Made by a program: the position numbers and the translations under genes. From Pseudomonas sp. A-RE-19 (GTDB lineage: Bacteria; Pseudomonadota; Gammaproteobacteria; Pseudomonadales; Pseudomonadaceae), in assembly GCF_019956555.1 (NCBI RefSeq), contig NZ_JAHBDQ010000016.1:50323-114322 (forward strand): a stretch of DNA of 64,000 nucleotides, in the 5' to 3' direction. Shown here piece after piece: positions 25,585 to 34,529 of the stretch (positions are counted from its first letter, which is position 1; every line of letters begins with the position of its first letter). The notes under the pieces are model-generated. The model was not told the origin of the DNA. It ran no database searches and worked only from the letters and a program-made list of their open reading frames with translations.

Positions 25585-25612
25585 ACGAATTGAACACGTG
25601 TGTTCAATTCGT
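25585..25612. promoter_or_regulatory. Candidate TetR operator O2 (28-bp perfect palindrome)
   Basis: ACGAATTGAACACG followed by its exact reverse complement, 28 bp in all, ending 25 bases before the TetR start codon. Together with O1, whose centre is about 151 bp away, it is the expected pair of binding sites for the TetR regulator, giving autoregulation and control of the leftward arm. Confidence 0.85.
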
Positions 25613-25637
25613 AATCAGACAAGTCTGGAGATAAATT

Positions 25638-26252
25638 GTGCAATCCCTGAATCCAGTACAGCGACGCATCCATCAAGCCGCCGTTCGCCTTTTCTCCGAG
25701 CGAGGCGCGATTGACGTGAGCATCAGCGATCTCGCGCTTGAAGCCGGTGTTGCGCGCGGGACGATCTACAACAACGTACAGAGCATGGAGCAGCTGTTCG
25801 AAGCGGTTGCCGCGCATCTGAGTGCTGAAATGCATGAGCGGGTCAAGAAAAGTTTCGAAGGCCTTGCCGACCCTGCTCAGCGCCTTGCCAATGGCATTCG
25901 ATTCTTCATTCGCCGAGCTCACGAGGACTCCCGGTGGGGGGCATTCATCCATAAATTCGCCATGAGCAATTCTTCGTTGCGCGAAATGTTCAGCAGCCAA
26001 GCGACGACGGATCTTCTGAGTGGACTTTCCACCGGGCGCTACACGTTTGCGCAGGAGCAATTGCTCTCAGTACTGACGCTGATATCGAGCAGCGTCCTCG
26101 GCTCTATTTTCCTGGTGCTGGAAGGGCACAAAACGTGGCGCGAAGCGGGCTCTGACACGGCCGAGCTGGTGCTGCGGGCATTGGGCGTGCCACCAGAGGA
26201 GGCTCGTGCGCTGGCGACCATAGAGTTGCCGGCACTTCCCTCTATCGACTGA
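25638..26252 (+). CDS. TetR-family transcriptional regulator
   Basis: A 204-residue TetR regulator. The N-terminal helix-turn-helix is clear: R-R-I-H-Q-A-A-V-R-L-F-S-E-R-G, then V-S-I-S-D-L-A-L-E-A-G-V-A-R-G-T-I-Y-N-N-V. The C-terminal ligand domain is helical. The GTG at 25638 has TGGAG eight bases upstream. It sits directly after the 28-bp palindrome at 25585-25612 and opens the rightward arm of the catabolic island, so it is probably a repressor relieved by a pathway compound, controlling both arms. Confidence 0.93.
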   Translation: MQSLNPVQRRIHQAAVRLFSERGAIDVSISDLALEAGVARGTIYNNVQSMEQLFEAVAAHLSAEMHERVKKSFEGLADPAQRLANGIRFFIRRAHEDSRWGAFIHKFAMSNSSLREMFSSQATTDLLSGLSTGRYTFAQEQLLSVLTLISSSVLGSIFLVLEGHKTWREAGSDTAELVLRALGVPPEEARALATIELPALPSID

Positions 26253-26339
26253 GCTCGTTAACCGTCAACCAGACAACACCCTTGGCATTTTCAGGGGTGC
26301 GGGGACGGCTTTACCCTTAAAAACCGGAAAACAAGAACA

Positions 26340-27431
26340 ATGAACAACAAAAATGAAATGCCTCAGTTGGCGACGCCACAACCTGCCCGGCATCCGCAGC
26401 CGACGGTGAAGGCCCGGAATCTGACTCACCTGATCTTTCAAAGACCGGATTTGAATGAGGCGGCGCGTTTCCTGACTGACTTCGGCCTGACGGTAAGTCA
26501 GCAGGATGCCAATACGCTCTATCTACGGGCCACCGAACCCACTGCATATTGCTACCGTGTCCATCGTGCGGAGCAGGCACGTTTTGTCGGGTTCGGCCTG
26601 GCAGTCCAGTCTCGCAAGGATCTTGAAAAACTGACGCGAATCCCAGGCGCGTCACCGGTAGAGAAATCGGAACATCCTGGTGGCGGGTATCACGTCAGAC
26701 TGACCGATCCTTCCGGTTTCATTGTGGAAGCTGTTTGCGACCAGACTCCAGGTAAAACACTGGACCACAGAGCTCCTCTTCTTTGGAATCTGGCGCACGA
26801 GCAACCGCGAATCAACGCCACGCAGCGCCCACCAGTAGCACCGCCGCAAGTGCTGAAACTCGGCCATATCGTCATGGAAGTCGCCGACTATCAGGCAACC
26901 TGTGCCTGGTATTCGCAGCATTTCGGGTTTATTCCCAGCGATGTACAGGTACTCCCCGACGGCACGCCTATCGTCGCCTTCATGCGCCTTGACCTCGGTG
27001 AAACGCCCGCGGATCACCATACGCTCGCGATAGCGCAAGGCTTCATGGCGACCTATAGCCATAGCGCCTATGAGGTCGTCGACGCAGACGCTGTCGGAAT
27101 GGGGCAGCGTGTCCTGCGCGAGCGCGGTTGGGAGCATTCATGGGGCATCGGCCGACACATTCTGGGCAGTCAGATTTTCGATTACTGGCAAGACCCTTGG
27201 GGCGATAAGCATGAGCATTACTGCGACGGCGATCTCTTCACGGCCGTACAGCCCACCGGCATTCATCCCGTGAGCCCCGAGGCAATGGCCCAGTGGGGGC
27301 AGCGCATGCCCAAGCGTTTTACCAAACCCAAGATGAGCCTGGCCAATGTGCGTCTGCTGATCCGCAACCTGCGACGCAGCCCGGACTTGACCCTTCGCAA
27401 GTTGATAACACTCATGCGGATGTTCGGGTAA
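26340..27431 (+). CDS. Extradiol-type VOC dioxygenase (copy 2)
   Basis: A 363-residue paralogue of the dioxygenase at 23855-24769, with about 25 extra residues at the N-terminus and a 50-residue basic tail. The catalytic residues H176 (K-L-G-H-I), D-H-H-T-L-A (226-227), H241 (S-H-S-A-Y-E) and E292 (H-E-H-Y-C-D-G-D) keep extradiol spacing, so it is predicted to be active. I-G-R-H-I-L-G-S-Q-I-F-D-Y-W matches copy 1. The ribosome site is weak (A-rich leader). The two copies may cleave different intermediates or differ in substrate range. Confidence 0.87.
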   Translation: MNNKNEMPQLATPQPARHPQPTVKARNLTHLIFQRPDLNEAARFLTDFGLTVSQQDANTLYLRATEPTAYCYRVHRAEQARFVGFGLAVQSRKDLEKLTRIPGASPVEKSEHPGGGYHVRLTDPSGFIVEAVCDQTPGKTLDHRAPLLWNLAHEQPRINATQRPPVAPPQVLKLGHIVMEVADYQATCAWYSQHFGFIPSDVQVLPDGTPIVAFMRLDLGETPADHHTLAIAQGFMATYSHSAYEVVDADAVGMGQRVLRERGWEHSWGIGRHILGSQIFDYWQDPWGDKHEHYCDGDLFTAVQPTGIHPVSPEAMAQWGQRMPKRFTKPKMSLANVRLLIRNLRRSPDLTLRKLITLMRMFG

Positions 27432-27608
27432 AGCTGCCGCCATATCGGGTCATTCAACCCGATATGGCCGTCGCGATGTGCTCAAAGCCGGCGCTTTGAT
27501 CGCCGGCGGCTCGTTGGTCTATAGCGTCACCAGCAGCCCTCCTCAGAACAACACCCTAGTTCTCGCGCCGACGAGCGCGAGACAAACACTGCTCCAGGAG
27601 TACCTTCA

Positions 27609-28565
27609 ATGTCTGCAGTACACGTAGTCCGCTTTGAATTTCAGAATGGTATCCATTGGGGCGTGCTGCGCCAGGGTCGTATCACGGTTGTTCCCGGTAC
27701 TTTTGAAACCACCGGTGACTTCATTCGCCAGAACAGTATCGAGGACCTTGCTCAAATCAAAGGTACGGAGTTGGATGAGGTTGAGGTGAAACTGCTGTCG
27801 CCGGTGACCCGTAACCAGCAGTTCGTCTGCCAGGGTGCCAACTACCGTCAGCACATGATCGAGTCGGGCATGGACCCGGATGCGAAGAAATTCAACATGA
27901 TCTTCACCAAGGCGACGAGTTGCCTGGTGGCGGCTGACAGCGACCTGATCAAGCCGCGCCACGTGCGCTTCCTCGACTACGAGATCGAACTGGGCCTTGT
28001 GATGAAGCGCTCGATCACCGGGTCTGTGACTGTCACCGACGCCAATCTGCATGAGTTCATTGCAGGCGTCGTCATCGTCAATGACTACTCGGCGCGTGAC
28101 ATTCAGATTCCCCAGATGCAGTTCTACAAGGGCAAGAGCTACCGCACTTTCGGCCCGGTCGGCCCGTACCTCTGCCTGCTGGATGCCAAGAGCATCCGTT
28201 ACCTGAAAGAACTGCAACTGCGCCTGACGGTCAACGACCAGGTGCGACAGAACGACAGCACGGCCAATCTGGTTTACGGCCCCGCTGAAACCCTTGCCGA
28301 ACTCTCCGGCTTGCAAGATCTCGCCGTTGGCGACCTGATCGCCACTGGTACGCCTGCCGGCTGCGCTCTGACGATTCCTTCGCCAGCCAAAATGCGCATT
28401 GCAGCCCTGTTGCCAGAAGCCACCAAGTGGAAGCTTTTCCTCAAGGCGCAGGAGGGCCGGACGCAATATCTCAAGGCAGGTGACGTGGTCGAGGCGCGTA
28501 TTCGCAGCGCCGATGGCGTGATCGACCTCGGCGTGCAACGCAACCGAGTCGTGGGGGAAGCCTGA
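27609..28565 (+). CDS. Fumarylacetoacetate-hydrolase-fold protein
   Basis: A 318-residue FAH-family protein. The metal site is visible as D-Y-E-I-E-L-G near 123-129 (E125, E127) and N-D-Y-S-A-R-D near 158-164 (D159), with K-S-Y-R-T-F-G-P-V-G-P and the late T-G-T-P-A-G-C typical of the family. Members hydrolyse C-C bonds in acylpyruvates and meta-cleavage products, or act as hydratases or decarboxylases. CCAGGAG precedes the ATG, and the stop overlaps the acyl-CoA synthetase start (TGATG). It is placed to process the ring-cleavage product of the VOC dioxygenases. Confidence 0.9.
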   Translation: MSAVHVVRFEFQNGIHWGVLRQGRITVVPGTFETTGDFIRQNSIEDLAQIKGTELDEVEVKLLSPVTRNQQFVCQGANYRQHMIESGMDPDAKKFNMIFTKATSCLVAADSDLIKPRHVRFLDYEIELGLVMKRSITGSVTVTDANLHEFIAGVVIVNDYSARDIQIPQMQFYKGKSYRTFGPVGPYLCLLDAKSIRYLKELQLRLTVNDQVRQNDSTANLVYGPAETLAELSGLQDLAVGDLIATGTPAGCALTIPSPAKMRIAALLPEATKWKLFLKAQEGRTQYLKAGDVVEARIRSADGVIDLGVQRNRVVGEA

Positions 28566-30466
28566 TGGTCGTACAGACGCTGAGCGACATCGAAAGTCTC
28601 GAACAAGTCCCCTTGTCGGAGCGTGGCCTGGCTTGCAGCACTTATGAAGCACTGCGAGATGCAGCCCGGTGCTCCCCCCAGGCACCGGCACTAAGCTTCT
28701 TCGCCGATGCCGCCGATTTCACGCGCACCTACAAGTGGAACTACTCCCAGCTCTTCGCGGATATCACTCGCGCGGCGAATGCCTTCCATGACCTGGGTAT
28801 AAAACCGGGCGAGGTGCTTGCCTTTATCTTGCCCAATCTGCCGGAAACCCATTTCACGATATGGGGCGGGGAGGCGGCGGGCATCGTCATGGCGATCAAT
28901 CCAATGCTTGAGGCCAAGCAGATGGTTGGCTTGCTGAATGCCGCGAAGGCATCCGTGGTGGTGACGCTCGCGCCGACGGCGGGCAGCGATCTGTGGCCCA
29001 AACTGGCCTCGCAGCTGGATCAGTTACCCGGGGTCAAGTCTGTCGTTTGGGTCAGCATGGAGCCCTATGTCGCCGAACCCGTGCGGGGGGCCCTGAAAGC
29101 AGCGGCACTGAAGGAACGAGACGTACACCGCGGTATCGCGATCCACGATTGGCAATCGCTGATGAGTACTCAGCCGCATACACACCTCAAGAGTGGTCGG
29201 CAAATCCGCCGGGATGAGTGCTCCTCCTACATCTGTACGGGCGGCACCACCGGGCTCCCCAAGATCGCCGCGCGTAGCCATGGTTCTGAAGTATTCAATG
29301 CGTGGGCCGTGGCCGCTCACTTGCAGCCACGCACGGCTGGCCAGGTGATCTTTTGTGGCCTGCCGTTATTTCACGTCAATGGACAAATGGTGACTGGCCT
29401 GATGCCTTGGACTCAAGGCGACCATGTGATCCTCGGGACGCCTAATGGGTATCGTGGCGAGGGGGTGATCCCGCGATTCTGGGAGATGGTCGAGCACTTC
29501 GGTATCAACCTCTTTTCCGGCGTGCCAACGGTCTACGCTGCACTTCTGCAAAATGAATGGCAGGGCCGCGACCTGTCCAGCCTTCGCTTTGCAATGTGTG
29601 GCGCCGCACCCATGCCGGCTGAGCTTTTCCGAGAGTTCGAACGCCGGACCGGGGTAAAGATCCTTGAAGGTTACGGTCTTACTGAAGGCGCCTGCGCCTC
29701 CTCAGTCAATCCGCCCCATGGCGAGCGCCGTATCGGCTCCATCGGGATACGGATCGCCTACCAGGGTATGCGCGCGGTCGTGCTCGATGATGCTGGAGAG
29801 TACCTGCGCGACGCCGACGTGGATGAGATCGGCCTCATCACGATCAGTGGTCCGAACCTCTTCGAAGGCTATCTGGAGGAGCGTCATAACCAGGGGCTTT
29901 GGATCGATATCGACGGTCAGCGCTGGTTGAATACGGGCGATTTGGGTCGCCAGGATGGGCAGGGTTACTTCTGGCTGACCGGACGCAAGAAGGAGTTGAT
30001 TATCCGCGGTGGCCACAACATCGATCCCAAGCAAATCGAGGAGGCTCTGCAGGTGCATCCTGCCGTCGCCTTGGTCGCTGCAATTGGCAGCCCCGATGCC
30101 TACTCGGGCGAAGTGCCGGTCGCCTACGTTCAACTGTGCCCCGGGCAAGCCTGCAACGCCGAAGAACTTGAGGCATTCGCTCATCTGAACATCAGCGAGC
30201 GGGCAGCAGTGCCCAAGCGCATCGAAATCCTCGAAGCATTACCACTGACTGCCGTGGGCAAGATATTCAAGCCCGCTTTGCAGCAGCGCGAGATTGCCAA
30301 AGTAGTCCAGCAGGAAGTGGAGCGCCTGGGACTTTCGGATATTGCTGTCGAGGTCGTGCAGGACAATCGCCGTGGGCATGTCGCCTGCATCCGGGCCGGA
30401 ACTGGCCAAGAAGTACTGGCTCCGCTCTTGGGGCGCTATAGCTTTCAAATCGAGTGGCTTGATTGA
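28565..30466 (+). CDS. Acyl-CoA synthetase (AMP-forming)
   Basis: A 633-residue member of the ANL superfamily. The P-loop Y-I-C-T-G-G-T-T-G-L-P-K is near residues 221-232, G-Y-G-L-T-E-G near 369, the A8 hinge region R-K-K-E-L-I-I-R-G-G-H-N-I-D-P near 476-490, and the adenylation Lys in L-T-A-V-G-K-I-F-K near 565. It activates a carboxylic acid to its CoA ester using ATP. A tail of about 60 residues after the catalytic Lys is longer than usual. Coupled by TGATG to the FAH gene, it may activate either the imported acid or the acid left after ring cleavage. Confidence 0.93.
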   Translation: MVVQTLSDIESLEQVPLSERGLACSTYEALRDAARCSPQAPALSFFADAADFTRTYKWNYSQLFADITRAANAFHDLGIKPGEVLAFILPNLPETHFTIWGGEAAGIVMAINPMLEAKQMVGLLNAAKASVVVTLAPTAGSDLWPKLASQLDQLPGVKSVVWVSMEPYVAEPVRGALKAAALKERDVHRGIAIHDWQSLMSTQPHTHLKSGRQIRRDECSSYICTGGTTGLPKIAARSHGSEVFNAWAVAAHLQPRTAGQVIFCGLPLFHVNGQMVTGLMPWTQGDHVILGTPNGYRGEGVIPRFWEMVEHFGINLFSGVPTVYAALLQNEWQGRDLSSLRFAMCGAAPMPAELFREFERRTGVKILEGYGLTEGACASSVNPPHGERRIGSIGIRIAYQGMRAVVLDDAGEYLRDADVDEIGLITISGPNLFEGYLEERHNQGLWIDIDGQRWLNTGDLGRQDGQGYFWLTGRKKELIIRGGHNIDPKQIEEALQVHPAVALVAAIGSPDAYSGEVPVAYVQLCPGQACNAEELEAFAHLNISERAAVPKRIEILEALPLTAVGKIFKPALQQREIAKVVQQEVERLGLSDIAVEVVQDNRRGHVACIRAGTGQEVLAPLLGRYSFQIEWLD

Positions 30467-30501
30467 GTTCCTGATTCACATCTGTAAGTTCCAGCAGTCA
30501 T

Positions 30502-30530
30502 GCCCTGGCGCTGTTTAGCCAGGGCCTTTT
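30502..30530 (+). terminator. Rho-independent terminator
   Basis: Eight-base perfect stem GCCCTGGC / GCCAGGGC (30502-30509, 30518-30525) followed by CTTTT, 36 bases after the acyl-CoA synthetase stop. It separates that unit from the outer-membrane channel gene. Confidence 0.85.
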
Positions 30531-30630
30531 ACACAACTTCGATCAACTCCAACCGGCACTGAAAAAGTGCACAGGACGGCGAAGCCTTGCCTGCGTGCAA
30601 TCAACAAAAACAATAAACAAGAGGTGGAAA

Positions 30631-31950
30631 ATGAAACTGAATAGTCATGCGATCCCGTGTCTCGATGCTCAGCGAAAGTGTGCTGTCTGGATTAAGTTCA
30701 CCAGTGCCATGGCACTCCTCAGCGCCTCTACAATTGCCGGTGCCAATGGCATTGCCCTTAACGAACAAAGTGCAAGCAGTGCGGGAACGGCTTATGCGGG
30801 AAGGTCGTCATCCGCGCTGGACGCCAGCACCATCTTTGGAAATCCTGCAGGGTTGACCAAGTTGAAGCGTACCGAGATTTCCGGCGGCGCCGCGGTCGTC
30901 TCGGTGAGCGACGACATCAGTAATGCGCAGAGCAGTGCCCCGGGAACGAATAAAGGGGACTCGGTACCTTTGGGGGTCGTGCCCTTCGTCTATATGTCGA
31001 CGCCACTTGACGATCGTTTTTCGATTGGTCTTGGCCTTTATGCTCCGAGTGGTCTGATCAATGATTACGAGAGCAGTTTTCAGGGTCGCTACCATGGTTC
31101 CTATAGCACGACCAAGGAAGTAACCCTGCAGCCCACCATTGCCTATCGGATCAACGATTACGTGTCCATTGGTGGCGGACCGACCATCAACCGTTTCACT
31201 GCAAAGCTTAAGAATGACTTGGCCACCGGCGCCCTGAACAACGGCCGGGACACAGAGGTCACTATCAAAGGCGATGACACGGCACTTGGCTACAATCTCG
31301 GCATCTTGTTTGACTTGAGTGAGGCGACAAGTTGGGGGATTAACTATCACTCAAAAGTGGTTTATCACCTCGAAGGGCATACTGAGGTTTCCGGCTCCCC
31401 GAGCGTTATCCCGCTGGACGGAAACTACAACAACAAGATAGACATCACGATGCCCGAGTCAGTGGACACGTCCATCACCCATCATTTCAATAGTCGCTGG
31501 ACGGGATACCTGGGGACCACCTGGAAACGTTGGAGCCGGATCGAGAAGGTCGAGACAAAGAACAGCGGTCTTTCCCCCTTGGGCGAGGCGGCTGGCCTGG
31601 GACGTATGACCGAAGAAATGAACTGGCACGACACCTGGTCCACCGCAGTCGGCGCATCCTATCAATTGAACCAGCAATGGCTGCTGCGCGCAGGCTACGC
31701 CTATGATCCGTCGCCCATCAGGAATGCCGATCGCAGCGTGCGCGTTCCGGTGGGTAACCGCCAAGCCGTGACCCTGGGCGGCGCTTATTTGCCGAACCCC
31801 GACCTGACGATAGACTTTGCGTATGGTTATCTCTGGGATTCCAAAGCCTCTGTTAAGCAGTCGAACGACTCCGGTCTTCAACCGGAATACAGTGCCAACT
31901 ACAAAAATAGTGCGCATGGAATTTCAGTGCAGGCAACCTATCGGTACTAA
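30631..31950 (+). CDS. FadL/TodX-family outer-membrane channel (OmpP1)
   Basis: A 439-residue outer-membrane protein. The signal peptide has its hydrophobic core at about 20-35 and ends at A-G-A-N-G. The family's N-terminal hatch follows with the N-P-A-G motif near residue 70, then beta strands to a C-terminal aromatic end (Q-A-T-Y-R-Y). FadL/TodX channels let hydrophobic compounds, such as fatty acids or aromatic hydrocarbons, pass into the periplasm. The ATG at 30631 is chosen for its AGAGGTGG ribosome site. It follows a terminator, so it has its own promoter, but its place at the end of the aromatic island suggests it imports the substrate. Confidence 0.93.
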   Translation: MKLNSHAIPCLDAQRKCAVWIKFTSAMALLSASTIAGANGIALNEQSASSAGTAYAGRSSSALDASTIFGNPAGLTKLKRTEISGGAAVVSVSDDISNAQSSAPGTNKGDSVPLGVVPFVYMSTPLDDRFSIGLGLYAPSGLINDYESSFQGRYHGSYSTTKEVTLQPTIAYRINDYVSIGGGPTINRFTAKLKNDLATGALNNGRDTEVTIKGDDTALGYNLGILFDLSEATSWGINYHSKVVYHLEGHTEVSGSPSVIPLDGNYNNKIDITMPESVDTSITHHFNSRWTGYLGTTWKRWSRIEKVETKNSGLSPLGEAAGLGRMTEEMNWHDTWSTAVGASYQLNQQWLLRAGYAYDPSPIRNADRSVRVPVGNRQAVTLGGAYLPNPDLTIDFAYGYLWDSKASVKQSNDSGLQPEYSANYKNSAHGISVQATYRY

Positions 31951-32234
31951 TCGCCACGACTTCCTTTTTTAAGGGAGTTCATTTTCGCAAGCCGTCCTGA
32001 AGGTTCACTTTTAATCGAAGGCCACTATTCCAATGAGGTCGTGATGCAGTTCCGCCTGTCAATCGGCACCCGCTGCCGCGAACACTTTCGCGGTGGTGGG
32101 TGGGTTGTTGGCAATAACCCATTGGAGAATATGCCATTCGATTTGCAGGTACCGTCGCCTTCGCTTCATCGTCGTTTCCTGCGAAAGATACTCAACGGTA
32201 AGAGACAGTTGTTGGCCTGGCTTTGCCAGTCGTC

Positions 32235-32305
32235 ATCGGCTGCTTTTGGCCGATTTATGCCTGTCGCGAAGGGTTGAAATCGGCCGATTCTGTTGAAAAA
32301 GTCGG
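32235..32305 (-). repeat. Dispersed repeat, copy in reverse orientation
   Basis: Contains GCCTGTCGCGAAGGG and, at 32282-32305, the reverse complement of the core CCGACTTTTTCAAC...AATCGGCC. The same two blocks occur in the forward direction at 39571-39630. Confidence 0.7.
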
Positions 32306-32365
32306 TCTGCCCAAACTGCCTGATCATTGACTGGCGAAAACGCCTTTTTTGCACGCTGCTACGTG

Positions 32366-32467
32366 AAATCCGAGTCCGGAAGCCTCTGCCAAAAATAAAG
32401 ATTTCAATCTCGGACGCGTACTTTTCTGATGCGCAAACCATGGCCGACTTTTTCAACACAATCGGCC
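32366..32467 (+). repeat. Dispersed repeat, forward copy
   Basis: Shares GAGTCCGGAAGCCT, CAATCT, ACTTTTCTG, CAAACCATGGCCGACTTTTT and AATCGGCC with 44331-44421 over about 95 bases. Its end (32444-32467) is the family core. Confidence 0.75.
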
Positions 32468-32514
32468 AATAGCAGACCTTCCAGATATCTCATTACCTTG
32501 GCGATTACTGGCCG

Positions 32515-33000
32515 TCAGAGACGGTGAATTTTAATCTGGAGCCCCTCCTGCTCCTCGGGTGTCCGAAAGTAGCTTGTGATCAAATCGAACTCAGCGTCGG
32601 TTGCTGCAAACTCATGCTCTGCGCGGCCATTACGAAGATGCAACCGGCCTCGGCAAGTATCATCGTCCACCTCGATGTAGTGGACGCAGTGGGAAACCTC
32701 GACTGCGTCAGCCAAGCCGCGTAACCATTGGCGGTCCTCAGGCGTATTGGCAGGAAAATCCAGAACCACGCTTACGCCGGCATTTAGCACATCGGTGACA
32801 AGCGGGCCCACAACTTCCCGAATCTGATGCGCAAGCTTCACGTAATCGGCCACTGACTTGATTTGGTCCGGATAGAGCCGTGAGAGCCAATAATCTTCAC
32901 TAAGCAAAATCGCCAACTGCTCGGCCGCCAGAGACCGAGCCAGCGTTGATTTGCCGGATGCAATTTTGCCAGACATTAAATGAAGTATTGGTTTTGGCAC
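32515..33000 (-). CDS. P-loop ATP-binding protein, predicted small kinase
   Basis: A 161-residue AAA_33/zeta-toxin-like kinase fold. Walker A is G-K-I-A-S-G-K-S-T near residues 11-19. S-E-D-Y-W-L-S-R-L-Y follows as the likely acceptor-binding stretch, V-V-L-D-F-P-A-N-T as the second strand, and the lid has R-G-R-L-H-L-R-N near 115. Such proteins phosphorylate small metabolites, antibiotics or nucleotides; the acceptor cannot be told. It is a lone gene bordered by repeat debris on its 3' side. Confidence 0.82.
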   Translation of the reverse strand: MPKPILHLMSGKIASGKSTLARSLAAEQLAILLSEDYWLSRLYPDQIKSVADYVKLAHQIREVVGPLVTDVLNAGVSVVLDFPANTPEDRQWLRGLADAVEVSHCVHYIEVDDDTCRGRLHLRNGRAEHEFAATDAEFDLITSYFRTPEEQEGLQIKIHRL

Positions 33001-33169
33001 GGGACGTTTCCTTATGTCGAATTCTGATGATGCTTATCGAACAGTGTTGGCGCAACTGCAAGTTATTCAGCGTCAGCTTTGGGTCGACTCCGACCTGTGA
33101 CGGCCGGCAACAGCCGACCCAATAGGGTTGTCCACAACGCCCCATCAATTGGGCCGCAAGCGGCCGCCC

Positions 33170-33445
33170 TTAACGATGTGGGTGTACAGTCCAAGACACC
33201 AGTTTGAGCACAATGGGGCGAACGACGAGTATGCACAGGAATGCCACTGGCATGGCCAATTTATAGGCGTGCAGCGCATTACTTAGGTAATCAATCTCAA
33301 TACCGGAATTTGCCGCAGTGATCACGAATGACATCAAGAGCGCCATGATTGTGGCCATATACAGTGCGAAAACATAAGGCGTAGCGCGAACCGAGAGCTT
33401 ACGTTGGTTGAAAAATAGAGCTTTAGAGGATGTTTTTGGATTCAT
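33170..33445 (-). CDS. DUF2798 membrane protein
   Basis: A 91-residue protein with two hydrophobic segments (Y-V-F-A-L-Y-M-A-T-I-M-A-L-L-M-S-F-V and A-Y-K-L-A-M-P-V-A-F-L-C-I-L-V-V-R-P), the shape of the small DUF2798 inner-membrane family. The ATG at 33445 follows AAAGGTCT; an in-frame start 54 bases earlier adds an unconserved basic leader. It is divergent from a LysR gene, an arrangement often seen for LysR and its target. Confidence 0.8.
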   Translation of the reverse strand: MNPKTSSKALFFNQRKLSVRATPYVFALYMATIMALLMSFVITAANSGIEIDYLSNALHAYKLAMPVAFLCILVVRPIVLKLVSWTVHPHR

Positions 33446-33576
33446 ATCAGACCTTTTTGATCTTCGATTGATAGGTGATGAACACCATAGCAAGATCAAA
33501 AATTAGCAACTAGACGGCTAGCAGTGGTTGCTTTATAAACAAAATCTTATGAATGACTCTTCTCGCTGGGACAAAG

Positions 33577-34518
33577 ATGAACCTGTTAGGGGCGATTGCT
33601 AGCTTTATCAAGGTGGTTGAAGCGGGCTCCATCGTGGGCGCGGCCAAAAACCTGGGCGTCAGTGCGGCAGCCATTAGCCAGACCATAAATCGCTTGGAAA
33701 CCCACCTAGGTACGCGCCTTCTCCAGCGCACCACGCGTAGCATGGCGCTAACCGAAAGCGGCATGGTGTACTACGAAAAAGTGAAACGCATAGCGCGTGA
33801 TCTCGAATCGGCGCAAAGCGCGATCACCAGCGCGCAGACTCAACTCCAAGGGCGACTGTGCATCGCTTCTACCTCCGCTTTCGGGCGACATGTGTTGGCA
33901 TCACTAATCGCCGGCTTCGCTGCACGTTACCCACGCCTGACACTTGAACTCTCAACCACAGATCGCAAAATTAATCATATTCAAGAAGGCATTGATCTGA
34001 GCCTGCGGATAAAACCACAACTAGAAGAGGGGATCGTCGCTCGCAAGATCGTTTCAGTCCCTTTTATCATCTGCGCGTCACCCATCTATTTGGAACGAGT
34101 CGGCTGGCCACGCGATCCTGAAGAACTCCAACACCATGCCTGTCTAGCGTTTCGCTACCCGCTAGACGGACGCTTTCTACGTTGGGGGTTTATCCGGGAT
34201 GGGCAACGTTACGACGCTACTCTCAATGCGACCGCAATCAGCGACGATATTGACGCTCTAGCCCAAATGGCCATCCGCGGCGCGGGAATAACCCGTTTGG
34301 CGGAGTTCGTGGCGACGCCCTATATCGAAAGTGGCCAACTCGTTCCTCTGTTTGAACATCGCCACGCTTCAACTTATGCCTACGCTGAACCGCTCGATAT
34401 TTATGTATGCGTCCAGGAGCGCGCCGCCATCACCCCCAAGGTCAAAGCTTTTATGAATTATTTGACTGAACATCTGGAAATTCGCTGGCCGATGGAAAAT
34501 ACCTTTACGGCGTCCTGA
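33577..34518 (+). CDS. LysR-family transcriptional regulator
   Basis: About 313 residues. The N-terminal winged helix-turn-helix is typical (F-I-K-V-V-E-A-G-S-I-V-G-A-A-K-N-L-G-V-S, then Q-T-I-N-R-L-E-T-H-L-G-T-R-L-L-Q-R-T-T-R), followed by a periplasmic-binding-like effector domain. Starts at 33553 and 33577 are both possible; the latter puts the helix at the usual distance from the N-terminus. Divergent from the DUF2798 gene across about 130 bases, which it probably regulates. Confidence 0.92.
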   Translation: MNLLGAIASFIKVVEAGSIVGAAKNLGVSAAAISQTINRLETHLGTRLLQRTTRSMALTESGMVYYEKVKRIARDLESAQSAITSAQTQLQGRLCIASTSAFGRHVLASLIAGFAARYPRLTLELSTTDRKINHIQEGIDLSLRIKPQLEEGIVARKIVSVPFIICASPIYLERVGWPRDPEELQHHACLAFRYPLDGRFLRWGFIRDGQRYDATLNATAISDDIDALAQMAIRGAGITRLAEFVATPYIESGQLVPLFEHRHASTYAYAEPLDIYVCVQERAAITPKVKAFMNYLTEHLEIRWPMENTFTAS

Positions 34519-34529
34519 TACGGTGCTTT

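Larger units (their letters stand above)
31951..32514. other. Intergenic stretch of repeat debris
   Basis: No gene is supported here. It holds two members of a dispersed repeat family (32235-32305 and 32366-32467), also found at 39571-39630, 40031-40066 and 44331-44421. Short open frames across it are made of repeat sequence. Confidence 0.6.

Noticed and set aside
32041..32277. Short open frame after the FadL-type gene
   Set aside because: It consists largely of dispersed repeat sequence and has no ribosome site.
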